A DNA stretch of 64,000 nucleotides from Nesterenkonia lacusekhoensis. Its GTDB lineage: Bacteria > Actinomycetota > Actinomycetes > Actinomycetales > Micrococcaceae. The notes below the pieces were generated by a model that worked only from the letters and a program-made list of their open reading frames with translations, searched no databases and was not told the origin of the DNA. Below, in pieces: positions 35,837 to 45,930 of this stretch. Location of the stretch: positions 1,736,001-1,800,000 of the forward strand of contig NZ_JAGINX010000001.1 in NCBI RefSeq assembly GCF_017876395.1, read 5' to 3'. Positions within the stretch are counted from its first letter, which is position 1. Each line of letters starts with the position of its first letter. The position numbers and the translations under genes were made by a program.

Positions 35837-35870
35837 TTGCGGCACCATAAGACATCAAATAGCATCAAAT
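35837..35870 (+). promoter_or_regulatory. Candidate LysM-gene promoter with tandem CATCAAAT repeats
   Basis: TTGCGG (35837-35842) and TAGCAT (35860-35865) are spaced by 17 bases; transcription would begin at about 35872, leaving essentially no leader before the ATG at 35873. The 10-bp units GACATCAAAT and AGCATCAAAT (35851-35870) repeat directly within this promoter and resemble the repeats before the HTH gene. Confidence 0.45.
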
Positions 35871-35872
35871 GC

Positions 35873-36667
35873 ATGCTTCGGGAATCGACGACGCGACAAC
35901 AGGACCTCGCACTCTCCGTGCTCACACTGAGCGCGGGACCGCTGCTGGTTCTGTGCGGCGGCGCCCTGGCGCCGGAGGTCGCCGAGCCGCGGCCTGGCCC
36001 TGGAGCCGTCGGCGCAGCAGTCTCGCAGAGCGTCGCCGACCTGCGTCGGGGCACCCTGCAGACAGTGGATGAAGTGATGGGGCTGGCCGCTGTGGCTGGT
36101 GGCATCCTGCTCACCCTGCTGACCCTGGCCTCCGTCCTGGCCGCTGCCGCTGCGGTGATCGCCCACCGCGCGGGAGCCCTACGGGTGGAGCATCTGCTCA
36201 GCAGGCTCTCCCCCGGCTTCATGCGACGGACTCTCGTCGTCACCCTGAGCGCACACCTGGCCGTGGGCGGACTCGCTTCCGCTGCGGCCACCGCTCACGC
36301 GGACCTTCCGGCGGAGCAGAGCATCGCAGCGGATGCTCCGCCTGCTCCCACGTTCATCACCGCCGGAACTGCCGAGACGGAGGCCTCGATGACGCCGCTG
36401 TTCACTCCGACCGCACCAGCCGCCCCGGCGGAGCGCCACCAGGGCGCGCAGCAGCGCACGGACCCTGGTGAGGAGGACCGCATCACCGTGCGTCCTGGGG
36501 ACACGCTCTGGGAGCTGGTCGCCGCCGACCTGGGGCCCGGTGCCACCGACTGGGAGATCGCCCGTGATTGGCCTCGCTGGTACGACCACAATGCCGCAGC
36601 GATCGGCGGGGACCCCGGAGCTCTCGCTCCGGGCACCGTTCTGGACAAACCACCGGCAGCGCGCTGA
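35873..36667 (+). CDS. LysM-domain membrane protein
   Basis: About 264 residues from ATG 35873. Three hydrophobic segments are visible (DLALSVLTLSAGPLLVLCGG, LAAVAGGILLTLLTLASVLA and LVVTLSAHLAVGGLASAAA). A Pro/Ala-rich linker leads to a C-terminal LysM repeat, ITVRPGDTLWELVAADLGPG, ending WYDHNAAAIGGDPGAL. LysM binds N-acetylglucosamine-containing glycans, so the C-terminus should face peptidoglycan. In Actinobacteria such proteins often lie near the Rv3235-like gene and secA, as here. An upstream ATG at 35771 is less likely because it would run through the promoter. Confidence 0.8.
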   Translation: MLRESTTRQQDLALSVLTLSAGPLLVLCGGALAPEVAEPRPGPGAVGAAVSQSVADLRRGTLQTVDEVMGLAAVAGGILLTLLTLASVLAAAAAVIAHRAGALRVEHLLSRLSPGFMRRTLVVTLSAHLAVGGLASAAATAHADLPAEQSIAADAPPAPTFITAGTAETEASMTPLFTPTAPAAPAERHQGAQQRTDPGEEDRITVRPGDTLWELVAADLGPGATDWEIARDWPRWYDHNAAAIGGDPGALAPGTVLDKPPAAR

Positions 36668-36709
36668 GCCGCAGCGGCTCGGCCTGCCCCATCTGATGAG
36701 GAGAGACAC

Positions 36710-37216
36710 ATGACAGTCACCACTCCAGCACCGCTGGTCCGCTCCAGAGGCACCTTCCGCCTGCAGCGTGAGGACGAACTGGCCAGCGATCTGCGCAGCA
36801 GCACCCCCACAGAGGTGGCCGCCGCCAGCAGCGCTCAAGGGGGCGGCCGGCGGCCCTCTGCTCTGGCCACCTCAGCTGAGGAGGAGCGCCAGATCAACGC
36901 CATCGCACGGATCGTCTGCCAGGCCACGATGGAAGCTCTGGCCGGGCTTCGCCCGGTGGTCCAGCTGCAGCGCTGGCTGGAGGCGCAGGTCTACAGCAAG
37001 GTCAGAGAGCGGGTGGAGCTCACCCATGAGGCCCAGGAGCTGGCCCCCAAGGCTCCCCGTCCTCTGGCCTTCCACCAGGTGCGCACCGAGAAGGTCGCCC
37101 CAGGGGTGTGGGAATGCGCCGTGATCTTCGGGGACGAACACCGTGTCCGAGCCTGCGCCCTGCGCATGGAGGCTCACCGGCGTCGGTGGCGCGTGGTCGC
37201 CCTCGAACTAGGCTGA
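36710..37216 (+). CDS. Rv3235-family protein
   Basis: A 168-residue protein. After a variable N-terminus, the conserved part starts with [20 protein letters not shown] and continues [20 protein letters not shown], then [20 protein letters not shown] and [16 protein letters not shown], a compact alpha/beta fold. It matches the Rv3235 family found just ahead of secA1 in many Actinobacteria. Function unknown. Its 3' end overlaps the secA 3' end by 9 bases on the opposite strand. Confidence 0.8.
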   Translation: MTVTTPAPLVRSRGTFRLQREDELASDLRSSTPTEVAAASSAQGGGRRPSALATSAEEERQINAIARIVCQATMEALAGLRPVVQLQRWLEAQVYSKVRERVELTHEAQELAPKAPRPLAFHQVRTEKVAPGVWECAVIFGDEHRVRACALRMEAHRRRWRVVALELG

Positions 37217-39808
37217 GGTGCTGCTGGTCTCCTGCTTGGCACCGTTGGAGGAGACCGCCAGACGCCCATCCTTCACACCAGGGAGGGAGGGCGCGTCGCC
37301 ACCTTCAGGCACCGCCTGGACCTCGGCATTGAACAGGTAGCGCACGGAGTCCTCGCGGATGGTGTCGGCCATCGTCTGGAACAGCTCGTAGCCCTCGCGC
37401 TGGTACTCCACCAGCGGGTCACGCTGAGCCATGGAACGAAGCCCGATGCCGGACTTCAGGTAGTCCATCTCGTAGAGGTGCTCCTGCCACTTCTCATCGA
37501 TCACCGAGAGGAGGACGCGGCGCTCGAGCTGACGGAGGTTCTCCGAACCGATCTCTGCCTCCTTCTTCTCGTAAGCGATCTTGGCGTCGGAGATGATCTC
37601 TCGTTTGAGCAGCTTGGCGGTCAGTTTGTCCACGCCGCCGGCCTCTTCGACCAGGTCCTCGATGCTCAGGGAGATCGGGTAGAGCGACTCCAGCTCCTCC
37701 CAGAGCCCCTCGAGGTCCCAGTCCTCCGGGGAGGGGGCGTTGGTCTTCTCACTGATCATCAGGCTCACAGCATCCTCGATGAAGTGCTGAACCTTCTCAT
37801 GGACGTCGCTGCCCTCAAGGATGCGGCGGCGGTCCGAGTAGATCGCCTCACGCTGACGGTTCATGACGTCGTCATACTTCAGGACGTTCTTGCGGATCTC
37901 GGTGTTCTGCCCCTCGCGCTGCTGCTGGGCATTGGCGATCGCACCGGAGACGAACTTGTGCTCCACCGGAATCTCATCGTCCATGGCCTTGGAGTTCATG
38001 ATCCGAGCCGCAGCGGCCTGATTGAACAGACGCATCAGGTCATCGGTCAGCGAGATGTAGAACCGGGATTCGCCGGGATCGCCCTGACGACCGGAGCGGC
38101 CGCGCAGCTGGTTGTCGATCCGGCGGGACTGGTGGCGCTCAGTGCCGAGCACATAGAGGCCGCCGAGCTCGCGGACCTCATCGCCTTCCTCCTTGGCCTC
38201 CTCTTTGGCCTGAGCAAAGACCTCGTCCCACTTCTCCTCGTACTCCTCGGCGTCGCGCTCAGGGTCCAGCCCAAGCTTCTCCATCTGACGCACGGCGTTG
38301 AACTCAGCGTTGCCGCCGAGCATGATGTCAGTGCCGCGGCCGGCCATATTGGTGGCCACAGTGACCGCACCCTTGCGTCCGGCCTGAGCGACGATGGCCG
38401 CCTCACGCTCGTGGTTCTTCGCGTTGAGCACCTCGTGCTTCACCCCGGCCTTGGCCAGCAGCTTGGAGAGGTACTCAGACTTCTCCACCGACTCGGTGCC
38501 GACCAGCACGGGCTGACCCTTCTTATGCCGCTTGACGATGTCCTTCAGGACGGCGTCGAACTTCACGACCTCGTTCTTATAGACCAGGTCGTTGAGATCC
38601 TCCCGCTGGCGCGGGCGGTTCGGCGGGATCGGGACCACCTGGAGCTTATAGGTGGACATGAACTCGGCGGCCTCGGTCTCGGCGGTGCCGGTCATGCCGG
38701 AGATCTTCTCGTAGCCGCGGAAGTAGTTCTGCAGCGTCACCGTGGCGCGCGTCTGGTTCTCCGCCTTGATGCGGACGTTCTCCTTGGCCTCGATGGCCTG
38801 GTGGAGCCCCTCATTGTAGCGGCGGCCCTTCAGGATACGACCGGTGTGCTCATCGACGATGTGCACTTCACCCTTGACGACCACGTAGTCCTTGTCCCGG
38901 ACGTAGAGCTCCTTGGCCCGGATGGCGTTGTTCAGGTACTGGATCAGCGTGGTGTTCTGGGTCTCGTAGAGATTCTCGATGCCCAGGTAGTCCTCGACCT
39001 TGTCGATGCCGGACTCGGTGACGCCCACCGTGCGCTTCTTCTCGTCCACCTCGTAGTCCTCGTCCAGGGTCAGACGGGTCACCAGAGTGGCGAAGTCGTT
39101 GTACCACCGGGAGATGTCGCCGGTGGCCTGCCCGGAGATGATCAGCGGGGTCCGCGCCTCATCGATGAGGATGGAGTCGATCTCATCGATGATCGCGTAG
39201 TGGTGCTCACGCTGGACCAGGTCGTCCAGGGACTGGGCCATGTTGTCGCGGAGGAAGTCGAAGCCGAACTCGTTGTTCGTGCCGTAGGTGATGTCCGCGT
39301 CGTAGGCCTTCTTGCGCTCAGAAGGCTTCATCCCGTTGGTGATGACTCCGGTCTCCATGCCCAGGAAGCGGAAGACGCGGCCCATCAGCTCGGCCTGATA
39401 CTTGGCCAGATAGTCATTGACGGTCACGATGTGCACACCCTTGCCGGAGAGCGCGTTGAGGTAGGCCGGGGCCGTGGCCACCAGGGTCTTGCCCTCACCG
39501 GTGCCCATCTCAGCGATCTTGCCCAGGTGCAGAGCCGCACCGCCCATGAGCTGGACGTCGAAGTGGCGCATACCCAGCGTGCGGCCGGCCGCCTCCCGCA
39601 CAGCGGCGAAGGCCTCGGGCAGCAGCGAGTTCAGCGACTCGCCGTCCTCGAGCCGTTCCTTATAGCGGTCGGTCTCGGCGCGGAGCTCGTCGTCGCTGAG
39701 CTCCTTGAACTCATCCTCGAGCAGGTTGACCGCATCGGCGTAGCCGCGCAGCGTCTTGAGGATCTTCTTATCCCCAGTCTTGAGGATCCGTTCGAGCAGA
39801 GTGGGCAC
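37208..39808 (-). CDS. secA: Preprotein translocase ATPase SecA
   Basis: An 866-residue motor that drives unfolded proteins through SecYEG. Walker A region [19 protein letters not shown] lies near residue 100, followed by [17 protein letters not shown], the DEAD-box equivalent [16 protein letters not shown], and helicase motif [14 protein letters not shown]. The helical scaffold ([20 protein letters not shown]) is near the end. The C-terminus lacks the zinc-binding CxC motif and ends in a Ser/Gly linker, as in actinobacterial SecA1. It is the housekeeping copy by context (hpf and comF upstream). Confidence 0.97.
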   Translation of the reverse strand: MPTLLERILKTGDKKILKTLRGYADAVNLLEDEFKELSDDELRAETDRYKERLEDGESLNSLLPEAFAAVREAAGRTLGMRHFDVQLMGGAALHLGKIAEMGTGEGKTLVATAPAYLNALSGKGVHIVTVNDYLAKYQAELMGRVFRFLGMETGVITNGMKPSERKKAYDADITYGTNNEFGFDFLRDNMAQSLDDLVQREHHYAIIDEIDSILIDEARTPLIISGQATGDISRWYNDFATLVTRLTLDEDYEVDEKKRTVGVTESGIDKVEDYLGIENLYETQNTTLIQYLNNAIRAKELYVRDKDYVVVKGEVHIVDEHTGRILKGRRYNEGLHQAIEAKENVRIKAENQTRATVTLQNYFRGYEKISGMTGTAETEAAEFMSTYKLQVVPIPPNRPRQREDLNDLVYKNEVVKFDAVLKDIVKRHKKGQPVLVGTESVEKSEYLSKLLAKAGVKHEVLNAKNHEREAAIVAQAGRKGAVTVATNMAGRGTDIMLGGNAEFNAVRQMEKLGLDPERDAEEYEEKWDEVFAQAKEEAKEEGDEVRELGGLYVLGTERHQSRRIDNQLRGRSGRQGDPGESRFYISLTDDLMRLFNQAAAARIMNSKAMDDEIPVEHKFVSGAIANAQQQREGQNTEIRKNVLKYDDVMNRQREAIYSDRRRILEGSDVHEKVQHFIEDAVSLMISEKTNAPSPEDWDLEGLWEELESLYPISLSIEDLVEEAGGVDKLTAKLLKREIISDAKIAYEKKEAEIGSENLRQLERRVLLSVIDEKWQEHLYEMDYLKSGIGLRSMAQRDPLVEYQREGYELFQTMADTIREDSVRYLFNAEVQAVPEGGDAPSLPGVKDGRLAVSSNGAKQETSSTSA

Positions 39809-39858
39809 AGCCTGTTCTCCATCAGAGGTTCATCAGTACGTCCTCGTCAGTCTACGCT

Positions 39859-39897
39859 TCGGGCTGGGAAGGAGCTAAACACCCCTTCCCAGCCCGA
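39859..39897 (-). terminator. Terminator between hpf and secA
   Basis: TCGGGCTGGGAAGG (39859-39872) and CCTTCCCAGCCCGA (39884-39897) form a perfect 14-bp stem around an 11-base loop, 25 bases after the hpf stop and 50 before the secA start. It separates the two transcription units. Confidence 0.8.
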
Positions 39898-39922
39898 TGC
39901 GGTCAGTGCCGGGGAATACGGA

Positions 39923-40654
39923 TCAGGCGGCGTGCAGCGAGCCCGCCGAGACTCCGTTCTCCGAGCGGTAGTCACGTTCCTCGGTCACCGGGGCGGAGGC
40001 CTCCTTCTCCCCGTCCAGAGAGATGACGCCGTAGGTCCAGCCGCGACGGCGGTACACCGCGGAGGGCAGCCCGGTCTCCGAGTCGAGATAGAGATAGAAG
40101 TCGTGACCGACCAGCTCCATGGCGTCCACGGCGGCGTCGACGCTCATCGGTTCGGCGGGGAAGACCTTCCGGCGGATACGGATCGGGACGACGTCCTCGT
40201 CCTCGCCCTCCCATCCGGCCGGCGGCTCGTCATGGGCTTGGGCGGCGTCGAGCACCTGCTCATAGAGAGGACGATCCGTGGCCACCGGTTCCAGCCCGGC
40301 CATGGCGTGGGCGACGTCCGAGGTTCCGTTCCGCGAGGAATGTGCCTGCGACTTCTTCTTGTCACGCGCTCGGCGCAACCGTTCGGTCAGCTTGTTCATC
40401 GCCGCCTCGAAGGCGGCGAACTTCTCCTCCGCCTGTGCCTCGGAGCGGATGACCTTGCCCCGCCCGATCACAGTGAGCTCAACAGTGAGCGCTGTGTCTG
40501 CGCGGCGGTGGGAGTTCTCTCCGGTGACCTTCACCTCGAGCCGGTGCCCCTTGTCGGCGAGCTGATCGATCTTGTCGACCTTGTCCTCGACGTGCTCTTT
40601 GAAAGCCGCAGGGATCGTGACGTTCCGGCCGGTGTAGCTGACCTGCATTGACAT
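39923..40654 (-). CDS. hpf: Ribosome hibernation promoting factor, long form
   Basis: A 243-residue long-form HPF. Residues 1-105 form the S30AE domain (VSYTGRNVTIPAAFKEHVED, EAQAEEKFAAFEAAMNKL), which sits in the mRNA channel of the 30S. A linker of about 60 residues leads to the C-terminal dimerisation domain (IRIRRKVFPAEPMSVDAAVD, HDFYLYLDSETGLPSAVYRR), which makes 100S ribosome dimers. The gene is between comF and secA, the usual actinobacterial order. AGGAGG lies just upstream of the ATG at 40654. Confidence 0.95.
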   Translation of the reverse strand: MSMQVSYTGRNVTIPAAFKEHVEDKVDKIDQLADKGHRLEVKVTGENSHRRADTALTVELTVIGRGKVIRSEAQAEEKFAAFEAAMNKLTERLRRARDKKKSQAHSSRNGTSDVAHAMAGLEPVATDRPLYEQVLDAAQAHDEPPAGWEGEDEDVVPIRIRRKVFPAEPMSVDAAVDAMELVGHDFYLYLDSETGLPSAVYRRRGWTYGVISLDGEKEASAPVTEERDYRSENGVSAGSLHAA

Positions 40655-40724
40655 GGTTCCTCCTCGTATCGGTCACTATCAACCGTGTTGGCAACCATGG
40701 GACCTCCAGTTGAAGACCCATACC

Positions 40725-41579
40725 TCACTCTAAGCCAGAACCTTGCGAAGCGTCACCACCTCGAGGAACTTCTGCCGCCGCCATCACCGCAGCCCCGCGC
40801 ACCTCGGCTCCGGCCTCGGTGAGCAGCTCGTAGAGGGCATGGATCGTCGCCCCGGTGGTCAGGACGTCATCGACCAGCAGGACCTCTCGTCCAGGCAGCT
40901 CCTCCCGCCCCCGGTCGGTCACGCGGAAGGCCCCGGTGAGCCGCCGACGCCGATCCGCCAGACTGCGCCCCTTCTGGCCCTTCTGCCGACCTCCTCCGGG
41001 CAGCATCCCGACGGCGGCCGCACGCGGAGGCTGCGCCAGCATCCCTTCGGCCAGCTGCGCTCCCCGCAGCGCAGATCGTCCCTCCATCCGGCGCACCAGG
41101 TGAGGCACCGGGTCATGGCTGCGGCGCATACGAGCCTTCAGCGAAGTGGCCGGGACCAGGATCAGCGGCGCCTCTGTGCACAGCTGGCTCAGCGCCGCCT
41201 CCACGGCCCGGCCCAGGGCAGGCGCCAGCACGCGGTCCAGAGGAATCCGCTCGTGGTCTTTGAACCCGAGCATCACACGGGAGAGCAGCGTTCCGTAGGT
41301 CCCGGCGGCGATGACCGGCAGGACCCGCAGCTGATCCTCCGTCTGCCCCACCACGGGCAGGGCCGGGGCCGCAGCCTCGGCCCGGTAGGGGTCGCGGGTC
41401 AGCAGCCGGACGTCATAGGCACATTCCTCGCAGAGATCCGTCTCCTCGGCTCCGCAGCCCACACACCACGATGGGGTGAGCAGCCCCGCGGCCGCAGCGA
41501 CTGCCTCACGGGTCCGCACACCGGGCCGAGAGAACCAGGCACGGTCCAGATGGTCGCGCCACGACGAACCACGCACCAT
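40725..41579 (-). CDS. ComF-family phosphoribosyltransferase-like protein
   Basis: A 284-residue ComF-type protein. A zinc ribbon near residue 35 (WCVGCGAEETDLCEECAYDV) precedes a type I phosphoribosyltransferase fold with the PRPP-binding loop EVLLVDDVLTTGATIHALYEL. The substrate is unknown; homologues are needed for DNA uptake in competent species, but PRTase activity is not settled. The N-terminus starts MVRGSSWRDHLDRAWFSR. Gene order lpqB-comF-hpf-secA matches that of Mycobacterium. Confidence 0.9.
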   Translation of the reverse strand: MVRGSSWRDHLDRAWFSRPGVRTREAVAAAAGLLTPSWCVGCGAEETDLCEECAYDVRLLTRDPYRAEAAAPALPVVGQTEDQLRVLPVIAAGTYGTLLSRVMLGFKDHERIPLDRVLAPALGRAVEAALSQLCTEAPLILVPATSLKARMRRSHDPVPHLVRRMEGRSALRGAQLAEGMLAQPPRAAAVGMLPGGGRQKGQKGRSLADRRRRLTGAFRVTDRGREELPGREVLLVDDVLTTGATIHALYELLTEAGAEVRGAAVMAAAEVPRGGDASQGSGLE

Positions 41580-41603
41580 CGGAACCGACTCCTTCCGGAC
41601 GGA

Positions 41604-43355
41604 TCAGCCCGGATAGGCCAGGTCGGTAGCTTCCAGCTCCTGGATCTGCCACTGCTCGCCGATGGGCAGCTGCTGAGCGCCCTGGGCCTCAGCCCAGACC
41701 TGGCTCTGGCCCTCGCCCGCGGCCACATTCTCCAGCCCGAGGATGGGCCCGTGGAGCTCCTCGCGCGTGCCGGAGAAGCGCACCAGCTCGATCTGCATGG
41801 CCGCAGGCTCCTCAGCATCCTCGTCATAGGCGCCCCAGACCACCAGCGCATCATCGCCCCAACGGACCTCATCGATCTCGTCGAGGGTCTCCATCCGCAT
41901 CGGCTGACCCAGCCCCTGCGGAGTGCCCGCCGAGTCGCGGATGACACCAGCCACGTAGAGGGTGCTCTCTCCGCCGTCCTGAACCACCATGGCCGCCCGC
42001 GCCCCGTCCTGAGCGATCCGCAGCGAGGTGATGGAGCGACCCTCCAGCCAGTCGGCGCTGATCTCCGCGCTGAGCGGATCCAGCGACTCGTCATAGGCCT
42101 CAGCATGGATGGTGGCGCCGTCGTCGGTGTTGTCCGCGACCCAGGTCCAACCGTAGTTGTCCATCGAGGGCCGTGTGAGCTCCTCTCCGGAGAGCACCTG
42201 GTCCGGCTCGCGGCCGGGCCTGATGTGGTACAGCTGCTCAGCGTCGCCGTCGAGCACCGCCATGGAGTCCGGATCCGTGTTGGCCACTGCCGGCTCGCGC
42301 GGCTCGATCTCCGAGAGGTCCGGCAGGTCGGGGACGGTCATATCGCTGGTGCCTTGGGCGCGGACCAGCTCATCACCGCGCAGACCGATCGGCGTGTCCC
42401 GCACCTCGACGTCATCACCGGCCATGATCTCGAGCTCCTCGAGCTCCTCCTCCGGTTCCTCCAGCTCCCGGTGGTCCACGGTGATCTGAACGTCGTTGAC
42501 GCTGTTGAGCCCGCCCAGGGCCAGCGAGAGCTGATGGTCCATGAGCTGCTGCTCCTCCGCGGAGGCGCTGCTGATGGGACCGGAGGTGAAGTCCACGACG
42601 GCGGTCCGGCCCTCCACCGGGACCGAAGAGAGCTGCAGCTCCGTCCCCTCCGGGAAGGCAGAGGTGACTGCGGGCTCCAGGTAGGGCGCCGGCCCGTCGA
42701 GCAGAGCTTCGACGATCGTGGCGGGAATGCGCCCGGGCATGTTGACGAACCACCGCTCATCCGGAACCGCGTAGGTCTGAGCGGAGTTGTAGAAGTAGAG
42801 CGTATGGGGCTGGTAGACCTGCTGGAACTCCGGGACTGCCAGGAACTTGCCCTCCGGCGCGTCCGAGATCCGCCACTCCCCCTCATACTGCTCCACGGTG
42901 AAGTCCACGGCCTCGGAGGTGTTCGGCGGAACCATGGTGCGGATGCCGTCGGCGTCGATCACCGACTCCACCGGGAACTGCACCGAATAGGAGTCCTCCC
43001 CCTCGGGCAGGATCTCGGGAGTGGAGGAGTAGACCACCGTCCGCTCCCCCGGCGACCATTCCCGGGCGGCAGCCGGAGTCAGGTACTCGCGGGCCACGGC
43101 ATAGTCGTCCTGAGGTCCGACGCCGGCCTGGAGGAAGTCATCGATGAGCTGGCCCGGGTCGCTGCCCGGGACCGGCCCCTGGGCCTCCAACAGGTAGGAG
43201 CTGCCGTCGCCGGTGTCAGGGTCCGAGGTGCCCACCGGGCCGTCGGTGGGGATCATCGGGGCGCAGCCGCTGATCATCAGGGCAGCAGCGGTGCCCACGC
43301 CCAGCAGGACGCGGCGGGCGGGCCAGCTGCGCGCCTCAGGGGTGCTGCGGCTCAT
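41604..43355 (-). CDS. lpqB: Lipoprotein LpqB
   Basis: A 583-residue lipoprotein that works with MtrAB. The signal ends in AALMISGC (lipobox). Residues about 55-290 hold an N-terminal region and a GerMN (sporulation/spore germination-like) domain, and the rest is a beta-propeller-like domain with repeated acidic strands. In Mycobacterium LpqB binds MtrB and modulates its signalling. The start overlaps the stop of mtrB by 4 bases, so the two are co-translated. Length is normal. Confidence 0.94.
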   Translation of the reverse strand: MSRSTPEARSWPARRVLLGVGTAAALMISGCAPMIPTDGPVGTSDPDTGDGSSYLLEAQGPVPGSDPGQLIDDFLQAGVGPQDDYAVAREYLTPAAAREWSPGERTVVYSSTPEILPEGEDSYSVQFPVESVIDADGIRTMVPPNTSEAVDFTVEQYEGEWRISDAPEGKFLAVPEFQQVYQPHTLYFYNSAQTYAVPDERWFVNMPGRIPATIVEALLDGPAPYLEPAVTSAFPEGTELQLSSVPVEGRTAVVDFTSGPISSASAEEQQLMDHQLSLALGGLNSVNDVQITVDHRELEEPEEELEELEIMAGDDVEVRDTPIGLRGDELVRAQGTSDMTVPDLPDLSEIEPREPAVANTDPDSMAVLDGDAEQLYHIRPGREPDQVLSGEELTRPSMDNYGWTWVADNTDDGATIHAEAYDESLDPLSAEISADWLEGRSITSLRIAQDGARAAMVVQDGGESTLYVAGVIRDSAGTPQGLGQPMRMETLDEIDEVRWGDDALVVWGAYDEDAEEPAAMQIELVRFSGTREELHGPILGLENVAAGEGQSQVWAEAQGAQQLPIGEQWQIQELEATDLAYPG

Positions 43356-45154
43356 TCCTCTCCCTCCTTCGGCTGATAGAGCGACTGCTCGCTGATCCTG
43401 TCATGGCTGTCATCCCGCTCCACGGACTTCTGCGGAGGCAGCGGGGAGGAGATCACCATGCGGTCCTCAGCGCTGTAGGTGGGCGGCAGCGCCAGCGGCG
43501 CAGCCCGATAGGGCGCGTCCTGCCGGCGAGGCAGCACCAACCGAAAGCAGGCGCCCTGGCCCTTCTGTCCCCAAGCGTCCAGGGAACCCTGGTGCAGCCG
43601 CGTGTCCTCGGTGGCGATGGCCAGGCCGAGCCCGGATCCGCCGGTGGTGCGGGCTCGTGCTGGGTCCGCTCGCCAGAAGCGGTCGAAGACATGGGCCACC
43701 TCATGGGGAGACATCCCGATGCCGTGGTCGCGCACCCCCACCCCGACAGCGGTGGGGCTGGAGGCGATGACCAGGTCCACCGGGCGGCCCTCGGCGTGTT
43801 CGATGGCGTTGTTGACCAGGTTCCGCAGAATCCGATCGATGCGGCGCGGGTCGATCTCGGCGACGAACCCGTCCCCCTGGACCACCAGGGAGAGGGTCAC
43901 ATCGTTGGATTCGGCCAGCGGCTGGGCGGTGCGCAGCACCTCTTCGGCCAGTCCGCGCACATCCACCTGAGCCAGGGACAGTTCGGCGGCGCCGGCGTCG
44001 AAGCGCGACATCTCCAGCAGGTCGGCCAGCAGAGCCTCGAAGCGCTCCACCTGGTGGTGCAGCAGCTCGGCGGTGCGCTGATTGACCGGGTCGAAGTCGT
44101 CGCGGGCCTCGTGCAGCATCGTCGACGCCATGCGCACTGTGGTCAGCGGAGTGCGCAGCTCATGGGAGACGTCGGAGACGAACCGCTGCTGCATCTTCGA
44201 CAGGTTGGCCAGCTGGGTGATCTGATCCTGCAGGTTGGAGGCCATGCGGTTGAACGAGATGCCCAGGCGGGCGATCTCGTCCTCACCGCGGACCACCAGG
44301 CGCTGGTCCAGCTGACCGGAGGCGATCCGTTCGGAGACTTCGGCGGCCTGGGAAATCGGTGCGACCACCGAACGCGTCACCCAGGCGGCGATGGCCATGT
44401 TCATCAGCAGCACGGCCACAGCGGCGAGGAACAGGATCCGCAGGACGAAGTTCAGCGTCTCCTGCACCGGGGAGAAGTCGTAGACGAAATAGACCGCGTA
44501 GGCATGGCCCGGAGGCAGCTGGACCTGGGTGCCGAAGGCCACGCCGGGGACGACATGGCCGCCCTCACGTTCGATGCCCACCGACTGCCAATACTGCCCA
44601 GAACCCTCGGCCACCGTGTCCACCAGCTCCTGGGAGATCACCTCATCCGGATTGTCCAGCGAAGTACGCGGATTGGCGTAGAGGTTCTCCTCCTCGGTCA
44701 GCGGAGTGAACACGAAGTCGCGCTGGACCTGGGCGACCGAGCCTTCCATCCCCTCCATCGTGTCCCGAACCAGCGTCTCGGTGCTCGTTCGGTCAGTGGT
44801 GGAGGCTCCGGCGAAGGCGTTGCGGATGTAGTCGAGGTCCTGGGTGGCCTCGATCTCGACCTGATCGAACCGCTCCTGGAAGAGGCCGGTGGTGATCTGC
44901 TGAGTCAGGAAGGCGGCCACCAGCAAGGTCCCCACCGTGGTGAGCACACCGGTGAAGGCGACCGCACGGAAGAGCAGGGAGCGGGACCAGACCCGAGGAA
45001 TCCGGCGCAGCCACCGAGCCGTCCGGACGACAGGCCCCGGCCCGGGGCCGGCCTCCTCGCCGGTTTCGGGCTCACGGCCCACCTCGCCGCCGGACTCCTC
45101 AGTGCCCAGCAGCGGCGCCCGCACCGCGGGAATGGGGCCCGTGGTGGTGGCCAC
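43352..45154 (-). CDS. mtrB: Sensor histidine kinase MtrB
   Basis: A 600-residue sensor kinase for osmotic and cell-wall stress. A basic N-terminus precedes TM1 (LLFRAVAFTGVLTTVGTLLV), then an extracytoplasmic domain of about 140 residues, TM2 (ILFLAAVAVLLMNMAIAAWV), HAMP, and HisKA with the His in VSDVSHELRTPLTTVRMAST near residue 330. The ATPase domain has NLVNNAIEHA, DHGIGM and the G2 motif GGSGLGLAIA. The C-terminal tail is about 60 residues. It overlaps lpqB by 4 bases. Confidence 0.96.
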   Translation of the reverse strand: MATTTGPIPAVRAPLLGTEESGGEVGREPETGEEAGPGPGPVVRTARWLRRIPRVWSRSLLFRAVAFTGVLTTVGTLLVAAFLTQQITTGLFQERFDQVEIEATQDLDYIRNAFAGASTTDRTSTETLVRDTMEGMEGSVAQVQRDFVFTPLTEEENLYANPRTSLDNPDEVISQELVDTVAEGSGQYWQSVGIEREGGHVVPGVAFGTQVQLPPGHAYAVYFVYDFSPVQETLNFVLRILFLAAVAVLLMNMAIAAWVTRSVVAPISQAAEVSERIASGQLDQRLVVRGEDEIARLGISFNRMASNLQDQITQLANLSKMQQRFVSDVSHELRTPLTTVRMASTMLHEARDDFDPVNQRTAELLHHQVERFEALLADLLEMSRFDAGAAELSLAQVDVRGLAEEVLRTAQPLAESNDVTLSLVVQGDGFVAEIDPRRIDRILRNLVNNAIEHAEGRPVDLVIASSPTAVGVGVRDHGIGMSPHEVAHVFDRFWRADPARARTTGGSGLGLAIATEDTRLHQGSLDAWGQKGQGACFRLVLPRRQDAPYRAAPLALPPTYSAEDRMVISSPLPPQKSVERDDSHDRISEQSLYQPKEGEE

Positions 45155-45198
45155 CGCCCGAGAGCTGGCGGCGCCGTCGCGTTCTGTCTCAGAGATGG

Positions 45199-45891
45199 CT
45201 AGCCCTGCCCTCCGGCCTTATAGCCGACGCCGCGGACCGTCTGGACGATCTCCGGGTTCTCCGGATCCTTCTCCACCTTGGAGCGCAGGCGCTGGACATG
45301 GACGTTCACCAGTCGGGTGTCGGCCTGATGCCGGTATCCCCACACCTCTTCGAGGAGCATCTCGCGGTTCCAGACCTGCCAGGGCTTCTTGGCCAGTGCG
45401 GTCAGCAGGTCGAACTCCAAGGGGGTCAGAGGGATCTTGGTCTCCCCGCGACGGACCTCGTGTCCGGAGACGTCGATGGTCAGATCACCGATCTGCAGCT
45501 TCTCGTTCTCCGGGCGGCCCGCCGCACCCTCGGAGGGACGCAGGCGGGCGCGCACACGGGCCACCAGCTCAGCCGGCTTGAAGGGCTTGGGCACATAGTC
45601 GTCGGCGCCGGCCTCCAGACCCCGGACCACATCGGCGGTGTCCGACTTGGCGGTCAGCATGATGATGGGAGTGTCAGCCTCATCGCGGATCTCCCGGCAG
45701 ACTTCGATCCCGTCCTTGCCCGGCAGCATGAGGTCGAGCAGGACCACATCCGGCTTGGCCGAGCGGAAAGCTTCCAGAGCGGCGTCACCGGTCGCGCAGA
45801 ACGTCGGTTCGAAACCATCGTTGCGCAGGACGATGCCGATCATCTCGGAGAGGGCCTCATCGTCGTCGACGACCAGAATCTGGGCTTTCAT
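45199..45891 (-). CDS. mtrA: Response regulator MtrA
   Basis: A 230-residue OmpR/PhoB-type regulator of cell division and wall genes. The receiver domain shows the acidic pair DDDEALSEM near residue 9, the phospho-accepting Asp in [13 protein letters not shown] (residue 53), T in IIMLTAKSD and K in [11 protein letters not shown]. The winged helix has [20 protein letters not shown] and [15 protein letters not shown] 45891 has GGAGAG three to eight bases upstream; an ORF from 45981 adds a non-homologous leader and is rejected. Confidence 0.97.
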   Translation of the reverse strand: MKAQILVVDDDEALSEMIGIVLRNDGFEPTFCATGDAALEAFRSAKPDVVLLDLMLPGKDGIEVCREIRDEADTPIIMLTAKSDTADVVRGLEAGADDYVPKPFKPAELVARVRARLRPSEGAAGRPENEKLQIGDLTIDVSGHEVRRGETKIPLTPLEFDLLTALAKKPWQVWNREMLLEEVWGYRHQADTRLVNVHVQRLRSKVEKDPENPEIVQTVRGVGYKAGGQG

Positions 45892-45930
45892 CAACTCTCC
45901 TGTTCCTCCACGGGTGCGGGCCCTCCACAG

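Noticed and set aside
37478..40651. A 1057-codon plus-strand ORF over secA and hpf.
   Set aside because: Shadow of two well-supported minus-strand genes, and it runs through a terminator; no family resemblance.
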